A DNA stretch of 64,000 bases. Source: Methanobrevibacter sp. (lineage in GTDB: Archaea > Methanobacteriota > Methanobacteria > Methanobacteriales > Methanobacteriaceae). A program made the position numbers and the translations under genes. The notes under the pieces are model-generated. The model did not search any database. It was given only the letters and a program-made list of their open reading frames with translations, and had not been told where the DNA came from. The stretch covers positions 21,194 to 85,193 of the forward strand of contig JAILDN010000033.1 of assembly GCA_024689425.1 (NCBI GenBank). The letters run 5' to 3'. Positions 57,440 through 64,000 of this stretch are shown here, one piece after another; within the stretch, counting starts at the first letter, position 1, and each line of letters begins with the position of its first letter.

Positions 57440-57913
57440 ATGAATGATGAAAAAACTGGTATTTTACTTTTAAGCCATGGTAGTAGACTAGACGATGGTG
57501 AAGAAGTTATTAAAGCTTACACTGATATGTATAGAGAAGAATTCCCAAATGCTTCTATTGAATATGGATTTATGGAAATTAGAAAGCCAGGAATTCCTGA
57601 AACTATTAATAAATTAACTGAAGAAAATGATTTAGATAAGATTATAGTTGTTCCAGTATTTGTGGCTCATGGTCTTCACACAAAAAGAGATATCCCAAAA
57701 TTACTTGGCATTGAAAGCGATTATGATGAAGAAGATGGACATCATCATCACCATCATGACCACGGGCATGACCATCATGGACATCATCATCACCATCATG
57801 ACCATGATGAGGAAGAGTTTGATTTTGACGGTGAAATAATTTTAACTGATCCTCTAGGCATTGATGAAAGATTATATGGAATAATTAAAGATAGGATTTC
57901 ACAGAATTTATAA
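57440..57913 (+). CDS. cfbA: Short-form sirohydrochlorin chelatase with His-rich loop
   Basis: 157 aa, one CbiX domain: TGILLLSHGSRLDDGEEVI, ASIEYGFMEIRKPGIPETI, IIVVPVFVAHGLHTKRDIPKLLGI. A His-rich loop (GHHHHHHDHGHDHHGHHHHHHDHDEE) follows the second active His. CfbA is the homodimeric ancestral chelatase that inserts nickel for F430 (and cobalt). In tandem with the two-domain paralogue. Confidence 0.88.
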   Translation: MNDEKTGILLLSHGSRLDDGEEVIKAYTDMYREEFPNASIEYGFMEIRKPGIPETINKLTEENDLDKIIVVPVFVAHGLHTKRDIPKLLGIESDYDEEDGHHHHHHDHGHDHHGHHHHHHDHDEEEFDFDGEIILTDPLGIDERLYGIIKDRISQNL

Positions 57914-58010
57914 GTGATTTTCTATTTTTTTATCTTCTTTTTTTGAGAAAATTATTTATTAACGAATAAATAAAATACTCTACATTATTATAATAATTTA
58001 AGTGATAACT

Positions 58011-59492
58011 ATGAAATCTAGACATATTTTTTTTATTACAATCATTTTATTAGCTATTTTATCAGTTTCTGCAGTAAGCGCGACAGATAATTTATCTAAT
58101 AGTACAGTAGGAACTACTGCAAATGGTGGTAATGTTCCTATTTCAACTGTTAATGAAAACCCATTGGCAAGTGGAAATTCCAATCAATCTTCTATTTCAT
58201 CTGGTGATTTGACTAAATATTACAAAAATGATAGTCAATACCATGCTACATTCTTTGATTTTAATGGAACTCCAATTGTTAATGAATCAATTACTATTAA
58301 TGTTAACGGCGGTACTTATCATAGAACAACAAATCAGGAAGGTAGTATTACTTTTAATATTAATTTAAATTCTGGTAATTATACTTTAACAGTTAAAAAT
58401 CCAATTACAGATGAAACAGCTTCAAATAGTATTGTTGTTTTACCAACAATTAACGGCAGTGACATCGTTAAGTATTATAAGAATGGAACCCAGTATTATG
58501 TTAATGTTGTTGATGGTCAGGGAAATCCTTTGGTGAATTCAAAAGTCGAATTTAATATTAATGGTGTATTTTATTATCGTACCACTAATGACAAAGGCAT
58601 CGCCAAAATGAATATCAATTTAAATTCCGGCGACTATGTAATTACGGCAAAGAATTTAGAAAATAATGAAACTACTTCAAACAAGATAAAAGTTGTATCT
58701 ACCGTTAATGGTAAAGACGTTAAATTATATTATAAGAACGGAACTCAATATGTGGTTAATGTTATTGATGGTCAGGGAAATCCTTTGGTGAATTCAAAAG
58801 TCAGATTAAATATTAATGGTGTATTTTATAATCGTACCACTGATGAAAACGGTACTGCTCGTTTAAATATTAATTTAAATTCAGGAAAATATATTATTAC
58901 TGCTTATAATCCTGTTACTACAGAATTAGCATCAAACACTGTTGAAGTATTAAATACTGTTATTCCTCAGAATGCACAAGCAGGAGGAGATATTTCTCTT
59001 GAATATAAAGCTGGAAAATATACTGTGGAACTTCATGAGAAAGACGGTTCTTTAGCTGTAAATAAATCTGTATCCTTTAATATTAATGGTGTATTTTATA
59101 AAAGAACAAGTAATGAAAAAGGACTTGCTTCATTGAACATTAACTTATTGCCTGGAAATTATATTATTACAGCTGATTATGATGGATGTAAGGTATCTAA
59201 CACTCTTAAAATTAGAGTTACACCATCTATTAAAATTATTAACACAACTGTTAAATCAGGCGATTATCTTCAATTCAGATTAACAGAAAAGAATTCCGGC
59301 AACCCAATAACAGGTGACCATTACGGTATTGTTTACTTTAATGATACAACTTATGGTACTTATCCAGATTCAACAGGTCTTTGTAAAATTGGAGTAGGCC
59401 TTAATCCAGGTAATTATTTATTCTACTTCGGTACAATTGATGATGGATGGTATTCCTCTTTGTTAGTTGGAAATACTATTAAAATAATTTAA
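58011..59492 (+). CDS. Secreted Ig-repeat surface protein
   Basis: About 493 aa. Signal peptide (ATG 58011; MKSRHIFFITIILLAILSVSAVSA), then four ~85-95 aa repeats of pattern KYYKNGTQYxVNVxDGQGNPLVNSKVxxNINGVFYxRTTxxxGxAxxNINLNSGxYxITAxNPxTxxxASN, nearly the same as the C-terminal repeats of the protease at 39.3 kb, and a different C-terminal domain. Many Asn-glycosylation sites. No enzyme domain or anchor. It may pair with pseudomurein or with other adhesins through these repeats. Confidence 0.75.
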   Translation: MKSRHIFFITIILLAILSVSAVSATDNLSNSTVGTTANGGNVPISTVNENPLASGNSNQSSISSGDLTKYYKNDSQYHATFFDFNGTPIVNESITINVNGGTYHRTTNQEGSITFNINLNSGNYTLTVKNPITDETASNSIVVLPTINGSDIVKYYKNGTQYYVNVVDGQGNPLVNSKVEFNINGVFYYRTTNDKGIAKMNINLNSGDYVITAKNLENNETTSNKIKVVSTVNGKDVKLYYKNGTQYVVNVIDGQGNPLVNSKVRLNINGVFYNRTTDENGTARLNINLNSGKYIITAYNPVTTELASNTVEVLNTVIPQNAQAGGDISLEYKAGKYTVELHEKDGSLAVNKSVSFNINGVFYKRTSNEKGLASLNINLLPGNYIITADYDGCKVSNTLKIRVTPSIKIINTTVKSGDYLQFRLTEKNSGNPITGDHYGIVYFNDTTYGTYPDSTGLCKIGVGLNPGNYLFYFGTIDDGWYSSLLVGNTIKII

Positions 59493-59502
59493 TTAAAATT
59501 TA

Positions 59503-59540
59503 TTAATGTGATTTTTCACATTAAATTTTCTTTTTTTTTC
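59503..59540 (+). terminator. Terminator after Ig-repeat gene
   Basis: TTAATGTGA-tttt-TCACATTAA followed by ATTTTC and a run of ten T. Strong intrinsic terminator. Confidence 0.75.
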
Positions 59541-59576
59541 TTAAGATTTATTTATTTTAAAAATAATACTATATAC

Positions 59577-60491
59577 ATGGCTTTAAAAGTCTCAGATATT
59601 GGTGAAAAAGAATTAATTAACTATATTTTATCTCAATCAGGAGATATTATTGCAGATGACAGTGCTATTACACGATTAAATAATTTGAATTTAATTTCTA
59701 CTTGTGATATGCTCATTGAATCAAGGCATTTTCCAAAAAACATGTCATATTTTGAAATGGGGTTTAAGGCAGTCACCGTAAATGTAAGTGATCTTGCAGC
59801 TATGGGAGCTGATCCTTTAGCTTTTTTATTGTCTATTGCCGTTTATAAAGATTTAAAAGTCGATGATTTTAAAGAGATAATTGAAGGGGTTATCAGCGCT
59901 TGTGAATATTATGATATACCTTTAATTGGTGGCGATACTAATGAAGCTTCAGAAATTATAATTTCAGGAACGGCATTGGGCTTATGTGACAATCCATTAA
60001 TGAAAAATACCGCAAAAAACGGTGATTTGATTTGTCTAACCGACAAAATTGGCTTAGCAGCACTTGGTTTTGAGCTTTCAGAAAATAATATTTACACTGA
60101 AAGAGCATTAAAACCTTTAGCACGTCTAAAAGAGGGCAAAGTAATTAATGAGGCCAACGCTACTTCTGCCACTGATATTACAGATGGACTCGCATCCGAA
60201 TTATACGAAATGAAGCCAGATTCTTTAGGTTTTATGATTTATGAGGATAAACTTGAAATATCTGATGAGTTTAAAGAGATTTCATCAAGTTTAAATTTGA
60301 ATTACTTAGATTTGATTTTACATGTTGGAGAAGATTTTGAGCTGTTATTCACCATTAATCAAGAAAATGATTTAGATATTGACTATATTGTTATTGGGGA
60401 GGTAAATACTTCAGATAGAATTGAAATCACCCTCAGCAATGGCGAAGTTAAGGAGATTGAAAATAAGGGATACAATCACTATGTTAGTTAG
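59577..60491 (+). CDS. thiL: Thiamine-monophosphate kinase
   Basis: Phosphorylates thiamine monophosphate to the diphosphate cofactor. 304 aa from ATG 59577 (MALKVSDIGEKELI); the track start at 59508 lies in the preceding terminator. GDIIADDSAITRLN (a GDDAA-like ATP site), KAVTVNVSDLAAMGADPLAFL, IGGDTNEASEI and HVGEDFELLF are family blocks. Probably leaderless, with AT-rich TATA-like sequence about 25 bases upstream. Overlaps the next gene by 11 bases. Confidence 0.92.
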   Translation: MALKVSDIGEKELINYILSQSGDIIADDSAITRLNNLNLISTCDMLIESRHFPKNMSYFEMGFKAVTVNVSDLAAMGADPLAFLLSIAVYKDLKVDDFKEIIEGVISACEYYDIPLIGGDTNEASEIIISGTALGLCDNPLMKNTAKNGDLICLTDKIGLAALGFELSENNIYTERALKPLARLKEGKVINEANATSATDITDGLASELYEMKPDSLGFMIYEDKLEISDEFKEISSSLNLNYLDLILHVGEDFELLFTINQENDLDIDYIVIGEVNTSDRIEITLSNGEVKEIENKGYNHYVS

Positions 60492-61353
60492 TCAAAATTT
60501 GTATAAGAAAAGTTCGAAGACACAGAAAATCAGATGTGAAATCTGTGCGAATTATTGTAAAATAGCTGATGGTAATGTTGGGATATGTAGGCAACATAAA
60601 AACGTTAATGGAGAGCTTTTTGATTTGAGTTATGGTATTGTATCTTCATTGAGTCCTGATCCTATTGAAAAGAAGCCTTTAAATCATTTTCTACCAGGTA
60701 CTTTTACATACTCAATTGGTGGTTTTGGTTGTAACATGACCTGTTTGCACTGCCAGAACTATATCATCTCACATGAATATGAAAAATTTGGCAATGGTAT
60801 TAAAATACTTCCAGAAACAATCGTTGAAAAGGCAGTCAAATATAATTGTAAGTCAATTGCTTGGACCTATAATGAACCTACGATACACTTACCTTTTAAC
60901 CAAAAAACTTCTTTACTTGCAAAGTCAAAAAATTTGAAAGTTATCTATGTCAGTAATGGATACATGTCAAATGAATCCTTAAGTGAAATATTAAATTTTG
61001 TCGATGCATTTAATATAGACTTGAAATCCATGTCTCAAAAATTTTACAAAAAGATCTGTGGTGCAGATTTGGAGGTCGTTTTGGAAAATTTAAAAAGGAT
61101 TCACATTGAAGGAAAGCATTTGGAAGTCACTAATTTAATAATTAATGATTATAATGATTCAGAAGAAGAAATTAATGAATTATGCGATTTTGTTGTCAAT
61201 GAATTATCACCAGATGTGCCACTGCACTTTTCAAGGGCATTTCCTTACTATAAAATGAGAGATATAACTCCAACAGAAAAAGAAATATTATTTAAGGCAA
61301 GAGATATTGCTCATAAAAAAGGCATAAAAAATGTATATTTAGGAAATATTTAA
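60481..61353 (+). CDS. amrS: AmmeMemoRadiSam-system-type radical SAM enzyme
   Basis: 290 aa from ATG 60481 (MLVSQNLYKKSSKTQKIRCEICANYC), overlapping thiL. An N-terminal extra Cys set (CEICANYCKIADGNVGICRQHKN), then the radical SAM site GGFGCNMTCLHCQNYIIS and AWTYNEPTIHL. This matches the AmrS family, commonly linked to AMMECR1 and MEMO proteins, which are not adjacent here. The reaction is unknown. Coupling to thiL may be incidental. Confidence 0.82.
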   Translation: MLVSQNLYKKSSKTQKIRCEICANYCKIADGNVGICRQHKNVNGELFDLSYGIVSSLSPDPIEKKPLNHFLPGTFTYSIGGFGCNMTCLHCQNYIISHEYEKFGNGIKILPETIVEKAVKYNCKSIAWTYNEPTIHLPFNQKTSLLAKSKNLKVIYVSNGYMSNESLSEILNFVDAFNIDLKSMSQKFYKKICGADLEVVLENLKRIHIEGKHLEVTNLIINDYNDSEEEINELCDFVVNELSPDVPLHFSRAFPYYKMRDITPTEKEILFKARDIAHKKGIKNVYLGNI

Positions 61354-61357
61354 AAAA

Positions 61358-61375
61358 GGAGAATAATTATTCTCC
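61358..61375. terminator. Perfect palindrome between convergent amrS and ubiD genes
   Basis: GGAGAATAATTATTCTCC, an 18-base perfect palindrome covering the ubiD stop codon. It begins four bases after amrS ends. Bidirectional terminator likely. Confidence 0.65.
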
Positions 61376-62623
61376 AAAACTAACTCTTTCGAATTTTTCA
61401 ATAGTTTTTAATGATTTTGTTGCGTCCACACCAACTTTTGTTGTAGTACCGTCACTTTTCGCAACAGGATCAAGAGATGAACCGCGTACATTAGGAACAA
61501 TCATAATGTCTCTGTCACCTTTTACACGTGTAGAAATTGCGTATTCAACATCTTCAGCGTCAAATACATTAACGTCAGTATCCACTACAACGCAATGTTT
61601 AAGTGAAGGGTGTGCTGACAATGCAGCCATTATTGCGTTTTTTCCATCTCCTTCGGTTTGTTTATTAATTGAAACAACCGCATGCAACCAACAGCAACCG
61701 CCTTCAGTTAAAACAACATTTTCAACTGTTGGCACTGCATTTTTAACGGATTTGTATATTCTAGGTTCTTGAGGAAGACCTTGTAGAAGTTTATGTTCAA
61801 ATCCGGCAGGAATAATCGCATGATAATAAGGATTATCTTTTTTGATATGCATTTTTTCTAAGTTAATTATTGGCTGGTCACGAATAATATCATAAGTATC
61901 AGTTAAATCAACAAAAGGACCTTCCGCTACAGTCTCTGTCACTGAAATTTTACCTTCCAATATGATATCCGCTTCAGGAACTTCAAGTTCACCACATTTA
62001 ATTAAGGTTAATTCACCATCTTTAAATGCATTTGCAACTTCCATTTCATTATAGTCAATAGGGATTGATGTTGTACTCGCAAGCAATATTGCAGGATCCA
62101 TTCCAATTGCTATTGCAATTTCTAAGTCCTTACCTAATTTTTGAGCTTTTTGGAAGTAGGTATAAAGGTTTCTTGGAACAATCCTAATAACAAGTCTTTT
62201 GTTATCTAAAACCATCATTCTATGAATTGATGCATTTTGAATGCCGTTTTCAGGGTCACGTGCAAAAACAACACCTGCAGTGATATATTTACCACCGTCA
62301 CGTTTATAATGAGTTAAAATAGGTATCTTATCTAAATCAACTTCCAATGTGTTATATTCACTGAAATCAGTGAATTTATCAACTTTAATAGGATTATCAC
62401 TTGCCTCTATAATTTTTTCTGTAATTTCAGAGACTTCGCAGTTAATTGATTCAGCTATTTTGTCCCTAGTATTGCAAATTCCAGAAATGATAGGTATATC
62501 AAATCCTTTTACATTATTAATAATAACGGTGTCTTTTGGATAATCCCTAAGAACACGAGCTATTTCAAAATCAGAAGATAATTCATCGTCAATTTCAATA
62601 ACATTTTCCATATTAATTTTCAT
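61367..62623 (-). CDS. UbiD-family (prenylated-FMN) decarboxylase
   Basis: 418 aa. The UbiD fold is evident: [33 protein letters not shown], the E-R-E active-site region [52 protein letters not shown] and [20 protein letters not shown]. In archaea one UbiD protein is the phosphomevalonate-derived anhydromevalonate phosphate decarboxylase of isoprenoid synthesis; this could be it, but the family is broad. TAGGGATTTAA precedes the ATG. Nine bases after purE on the same strand. The UbiX partner is not in view. Confidence 0.85.
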   Translation of the reverse strand: MKINMENVIEIDDELSSDFEIARVLRDYPKDTVIINNVKGFDIPIISGICNTRDKIAESINCEVSEITEKIIEASDNPIKVDKFTDFSEYNTLEVDLDKIPILTHYKRDGGKYITAGVVFARDPENGIQNASIHRMMVLDNKRLVIRIVPRNLYTYFQKAQKLGKDLEIAIAIGMDPAILLASTTSIPIDYNEMEVANAFKDGELTLIKCGELEVPEADIILEGKISVTETVAEGPFVDLTDTYDIIRDQPIINLEKMHIKKDNPYYHAIIPAGFEHKLLQGLPQEPRIYKSVKNAVPTVENVVLTEGGCCWLHAVVSINKQTEGDGKNAIMAALSAHPSLKHCVVVDTDVNVFDAEDVEYAISTRVKGDRDIMIVPNVRGSSLDPVAKSDGTTTKVGVDATKSLKTIEKFERVSFGE

Positions 62624-62631
62624 TTAAATCC

Positions 62632-63651
62632 CTACAAGTTAAATTTTTTGTCTTTTAATTTTTCTACAAGTTCAGTAATATTTGAATTATCAATTGAAAG
62701 TATTTCACCAGCAAGAACTCCTGCATTACGTCCATTATTAATTCCAACTGTTGCTACAGGAACTCCTGGAGGCATATTGACTGTTGTAAGCATATGGTCG
62801 TTTCCAATTTCATTTGTACATGGAACTCCTATCACCGGCCTGTCAGTAAGGCCAACTAAAGCCCCAGTAACTTGTGAAGAGTTTGAACTGATTCCAATAA
62901 ATATTTTAGCGTTTTTCATAGCTTTTACGTAACTTTTAAACTTCTTATTTGACCTAATCGGACAAACGACTTTCATATTATAGGTAATCTGAAGCCTATC
63001 TAGTGTAACACTCACCTTTTTAGCAGTTATTAAATCTGAATGTCTGCCTACTATAATTCCTACATCCACTTGTTCATTAATACATGAAGGATCAATTTCA
63101 TCAATTACTTCATCTTCAATATCTATGTTGTCAATTGTTAGAAAGTCTTTTACAAGGAATTTTTTATCCAATTTTTGAATGACATCATTACTGTCAATTA
63201 CTTTTTTTTTGTATTCTTTTCTTAAATTAATTACTTTTTCACGTATTTCTTCATCATTAATAGCAAGGAATTGGGCGGCTAATATTGCAGCATTATCTCC
63301 TCTATCGATTCCAACAGTTGCAATTGGTGAAGGATAAGGCATTTGAACACATGAATCAAGCGCATCAATACCATTTGTTTTAACGTCAATAGGAACTCCT
63401 ATAACAGGTCTTGGAGTGTAGGCTGCAATTACACCAGGTAGGTGTGCTGCAAGACCAGCAATGCCAATAAATACTTTAATTCCAGCATCAGTAGCTTGTT
63501 TTACAATTCCACGAACAAGATTCGGTGTTCTGTGTGCTGAAGCAATTTTTAAACTATAAGGAATTTCTAATTTTTCTAAAATATTAATACTTTTCTCAGC
63601 AACTTCAATATCAGAAGCGCTTCCCAAGATAATCATTATTTTTGGAACCAT
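62632..63651 (-). CDS. purE: Tandem PurE: N5-CAIR mutase / AIR carboxylase, two domains
   Basis: 339 aa. The first domain (~1-155) is a standard PurE: IILGSASDIEVAEKSINILEKL, the active-site SAHRTP, and GLAAHLPGVIAAYTPRPVIGVP. A linker follows, then a second PurE-like domain (~190-339; VGIIVGRHSDLITAKKVSVTLDRLQ...GISSNSSQVTGALVGLTDRPVIGVPC) in which the SAHRTP motif is replaced by VVCPIRSNKK. The second half is thus probably structural. Methanogens are known to have duplicated PurE; the degenerate half is read here. Confidence 0.92.
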   Translation of the reverse strand: MVPKIMIILGSASDIEVAEKSINILEKLEIPYSLKIASAHRTPNLVRGIVKQATDAGIKVFIGIAGLAAHLPGVIAAYTPRPVIGVPIDVKTNGIDALDSCVQMPYPSPIATVGIDRGDNAAILAAQFLAINDEEIREKVINLRKEYKKKVIDSNDVIQKLDKKFLVKDFLTIDNIDIEDEVIDEIDPSCINEQVDVGIIVGRHSDLITAKKVSVTLDRLQITYNMKVVCPIRSNKKFKSYVKAMKNAKIFIGISSNSSQVTGALVGLTDRPVIGVPCTNEIGNDHMLTTVNMPPGVPVATVGINNGRNAGVLAGEILSIDNSNITELVEKLKDKKFNL

Positions 63652-63703
63652 TATAAAATACCTTCATGAATTTTTTCATTAATAATTATTATTTTTGTTA
63701 CAT

Positions 63704-64000
63704 TTAATTTATTTGTTTTCCATAGAACATCACACGACGCGCCGCAAAATTCCAGAATAAAACCAGTATTGAAGCTAAAATTTTAGACCATAAGTAATTA
63801 ATTGAGCACATGTCTGTGAATATATAAAGAAGTATTTCGGTAAATATCAATCCGACAATACTTATTGCTAAAAATAAATTGAATTCAATAGCTCTATTTT
63901 CTATTTGGCTCTGATTAAATACCCATGATGTTGATAGATAATAATTAGCAAGCACTGATATGAAAAATGCTATTGCTGCAGATATCAGATAATTTATATT
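63704..64000 (-). CDS. GtrA-like membrane protein (partial, N-terminus outside window)
   Basis: The frame is open to the window edge: NINYLISAAIAFFISVLANYYLSTSWVFNQ..., 98 codons visible. The track begins at an internal GTG. NYYLSTSWVFNQS, then further membrane helices and NFAARRVMFYGK at the C-terminus, match the GtrA/DPMS family that moves or anchors lipid-linked sugars for cell-surface glycans. Often next to glycosyltransferases, which may lie beyond the edge. Confidence 0.75.
   Translation of the reverse strand, partial: NINYLISAAIAFFISVLANYYLSTSWVFNQSQIENRAIEFNLFLAISIVGLIFTEILLYIFTDMCSINYLWSKILASILVLFWNFAARRVMFYGKQIN

Noticed and set aside
57160-57800. CATCATCACC repeats in the two chelatase genes as a possible tandem-repeat or CRISPR-like element
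   Set aside because: They are codon repeats for His/Asp in frame and need no separate explanation.
57648-57839. 63-aa Ile/Met/Thr-rich ORF inside cfbA
   Set aside because: Frame shadow of the His-rich CAT/CAC repeats.
1-64000. tRNA, rRNA or an intact insertion sequence
   Set aside because: Reading the gaps by eye I found no TPsiC-type GGTTCRA segment, no GC-rich RNA island and no transposase; a tRNAscan-SE run would settle it.

Overview
ORGANISM. The window is an AT-rich archaeal chromosome segment, almost certainly from Methanobacteriales and most like Methanobrevibacter. Evidence read from the sequence: an archaeal histone, Alba, Orc1/Cdc6, the small subunit of DNA polymerase D, archaeal CTP-dependent riboflavin kinase, thiol:fumarate reductase subunit A, an F430/corrinoid pathway, a pseudomurein-binding-like repeat, large secreted adhesin-like proteins, and a recurrent GGTGAT-type Shine-Dalgarno with occasional TTG starts. 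No rRNA, tRNA, CRISPR array or intact insertion sequence was seen.

LAYOUT. 0-11.6 kb: argF (cut by the window edge), ilvD-hisD, a zinc-ribbon membrane protein, aspS, an HI0933-type flavoprotein, then a same-strand run cbiC-hemL-signal peptidase-argS. 11.6-15.6 kb: an eroded accessory patch with three decayed genes (one a broken adhesin) around a MATE exporter/MarR operon that carries a likely operator. 15.7-28.6 kb: purD, a radical SAM protein, a ParA ATPase with an unusual partner and an upstream AAGTTA repeat array, trpB2, DUF1786 and PHP proteins, Alba, leuA, a TIM-barrel protein, a HAD protein and gatA. 28.9-38.9 kb: a CobQ-like protein with reversed domain order, ribB under an FMN riboswitch, ribK, tfrA, an adenosine-type deaminase, histone, hisG, a flavodoxin-like protein, pyrB and orc1/cdc6. 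39.0-45.0 kb: a probable replication origin with mini-ORB repeats, separated from cdc6 by a 5.3-kb secreted papain-like protease/adhesin gene. 45-64 kb: cbiB-cbiG, UPF0147, a small ribbon-helix-helix gene missing from the ORF track, a class II aldolase, PolD small subunit, cbiH with a cysteine-rich tail, an RCK/PhoU protein with an SLC41/MgtE transporter, a pilin-like pair, a DUF35 protein, two His-rich CbiX/CfbA-type chelatases, an Ig-repeat surface protein, thiL, an AmrS-like radical SAM protein, a UbiD-family decarboxylase, a tandem PurE and a GtrA-like fragment.

HOW IT FITS TOGETHER. Tetrapyrrole genes (hemL, cbiC, cbiB, cbiG, cbiH, two chelatases, perhaps the CobQ-like protein) are scattered but numerous, as expected of a methanogen that needs F430 and cobamides. 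The gatA gene together with an archaeal AspRS fits indirect aminoacylation of amide tRNAs. The points most worth following up are: the ParA/RHH-like partner/repeat-array locus, which resembles a SegAB-type segregation system; the origin split by an adhesin gene, with extra exact mini-ORBs elsewhere; the FMN riboswitch in an archaeon; and an identical TTGTAC-N6-GTACAA palindrome upstream of trpB2 and leuA.
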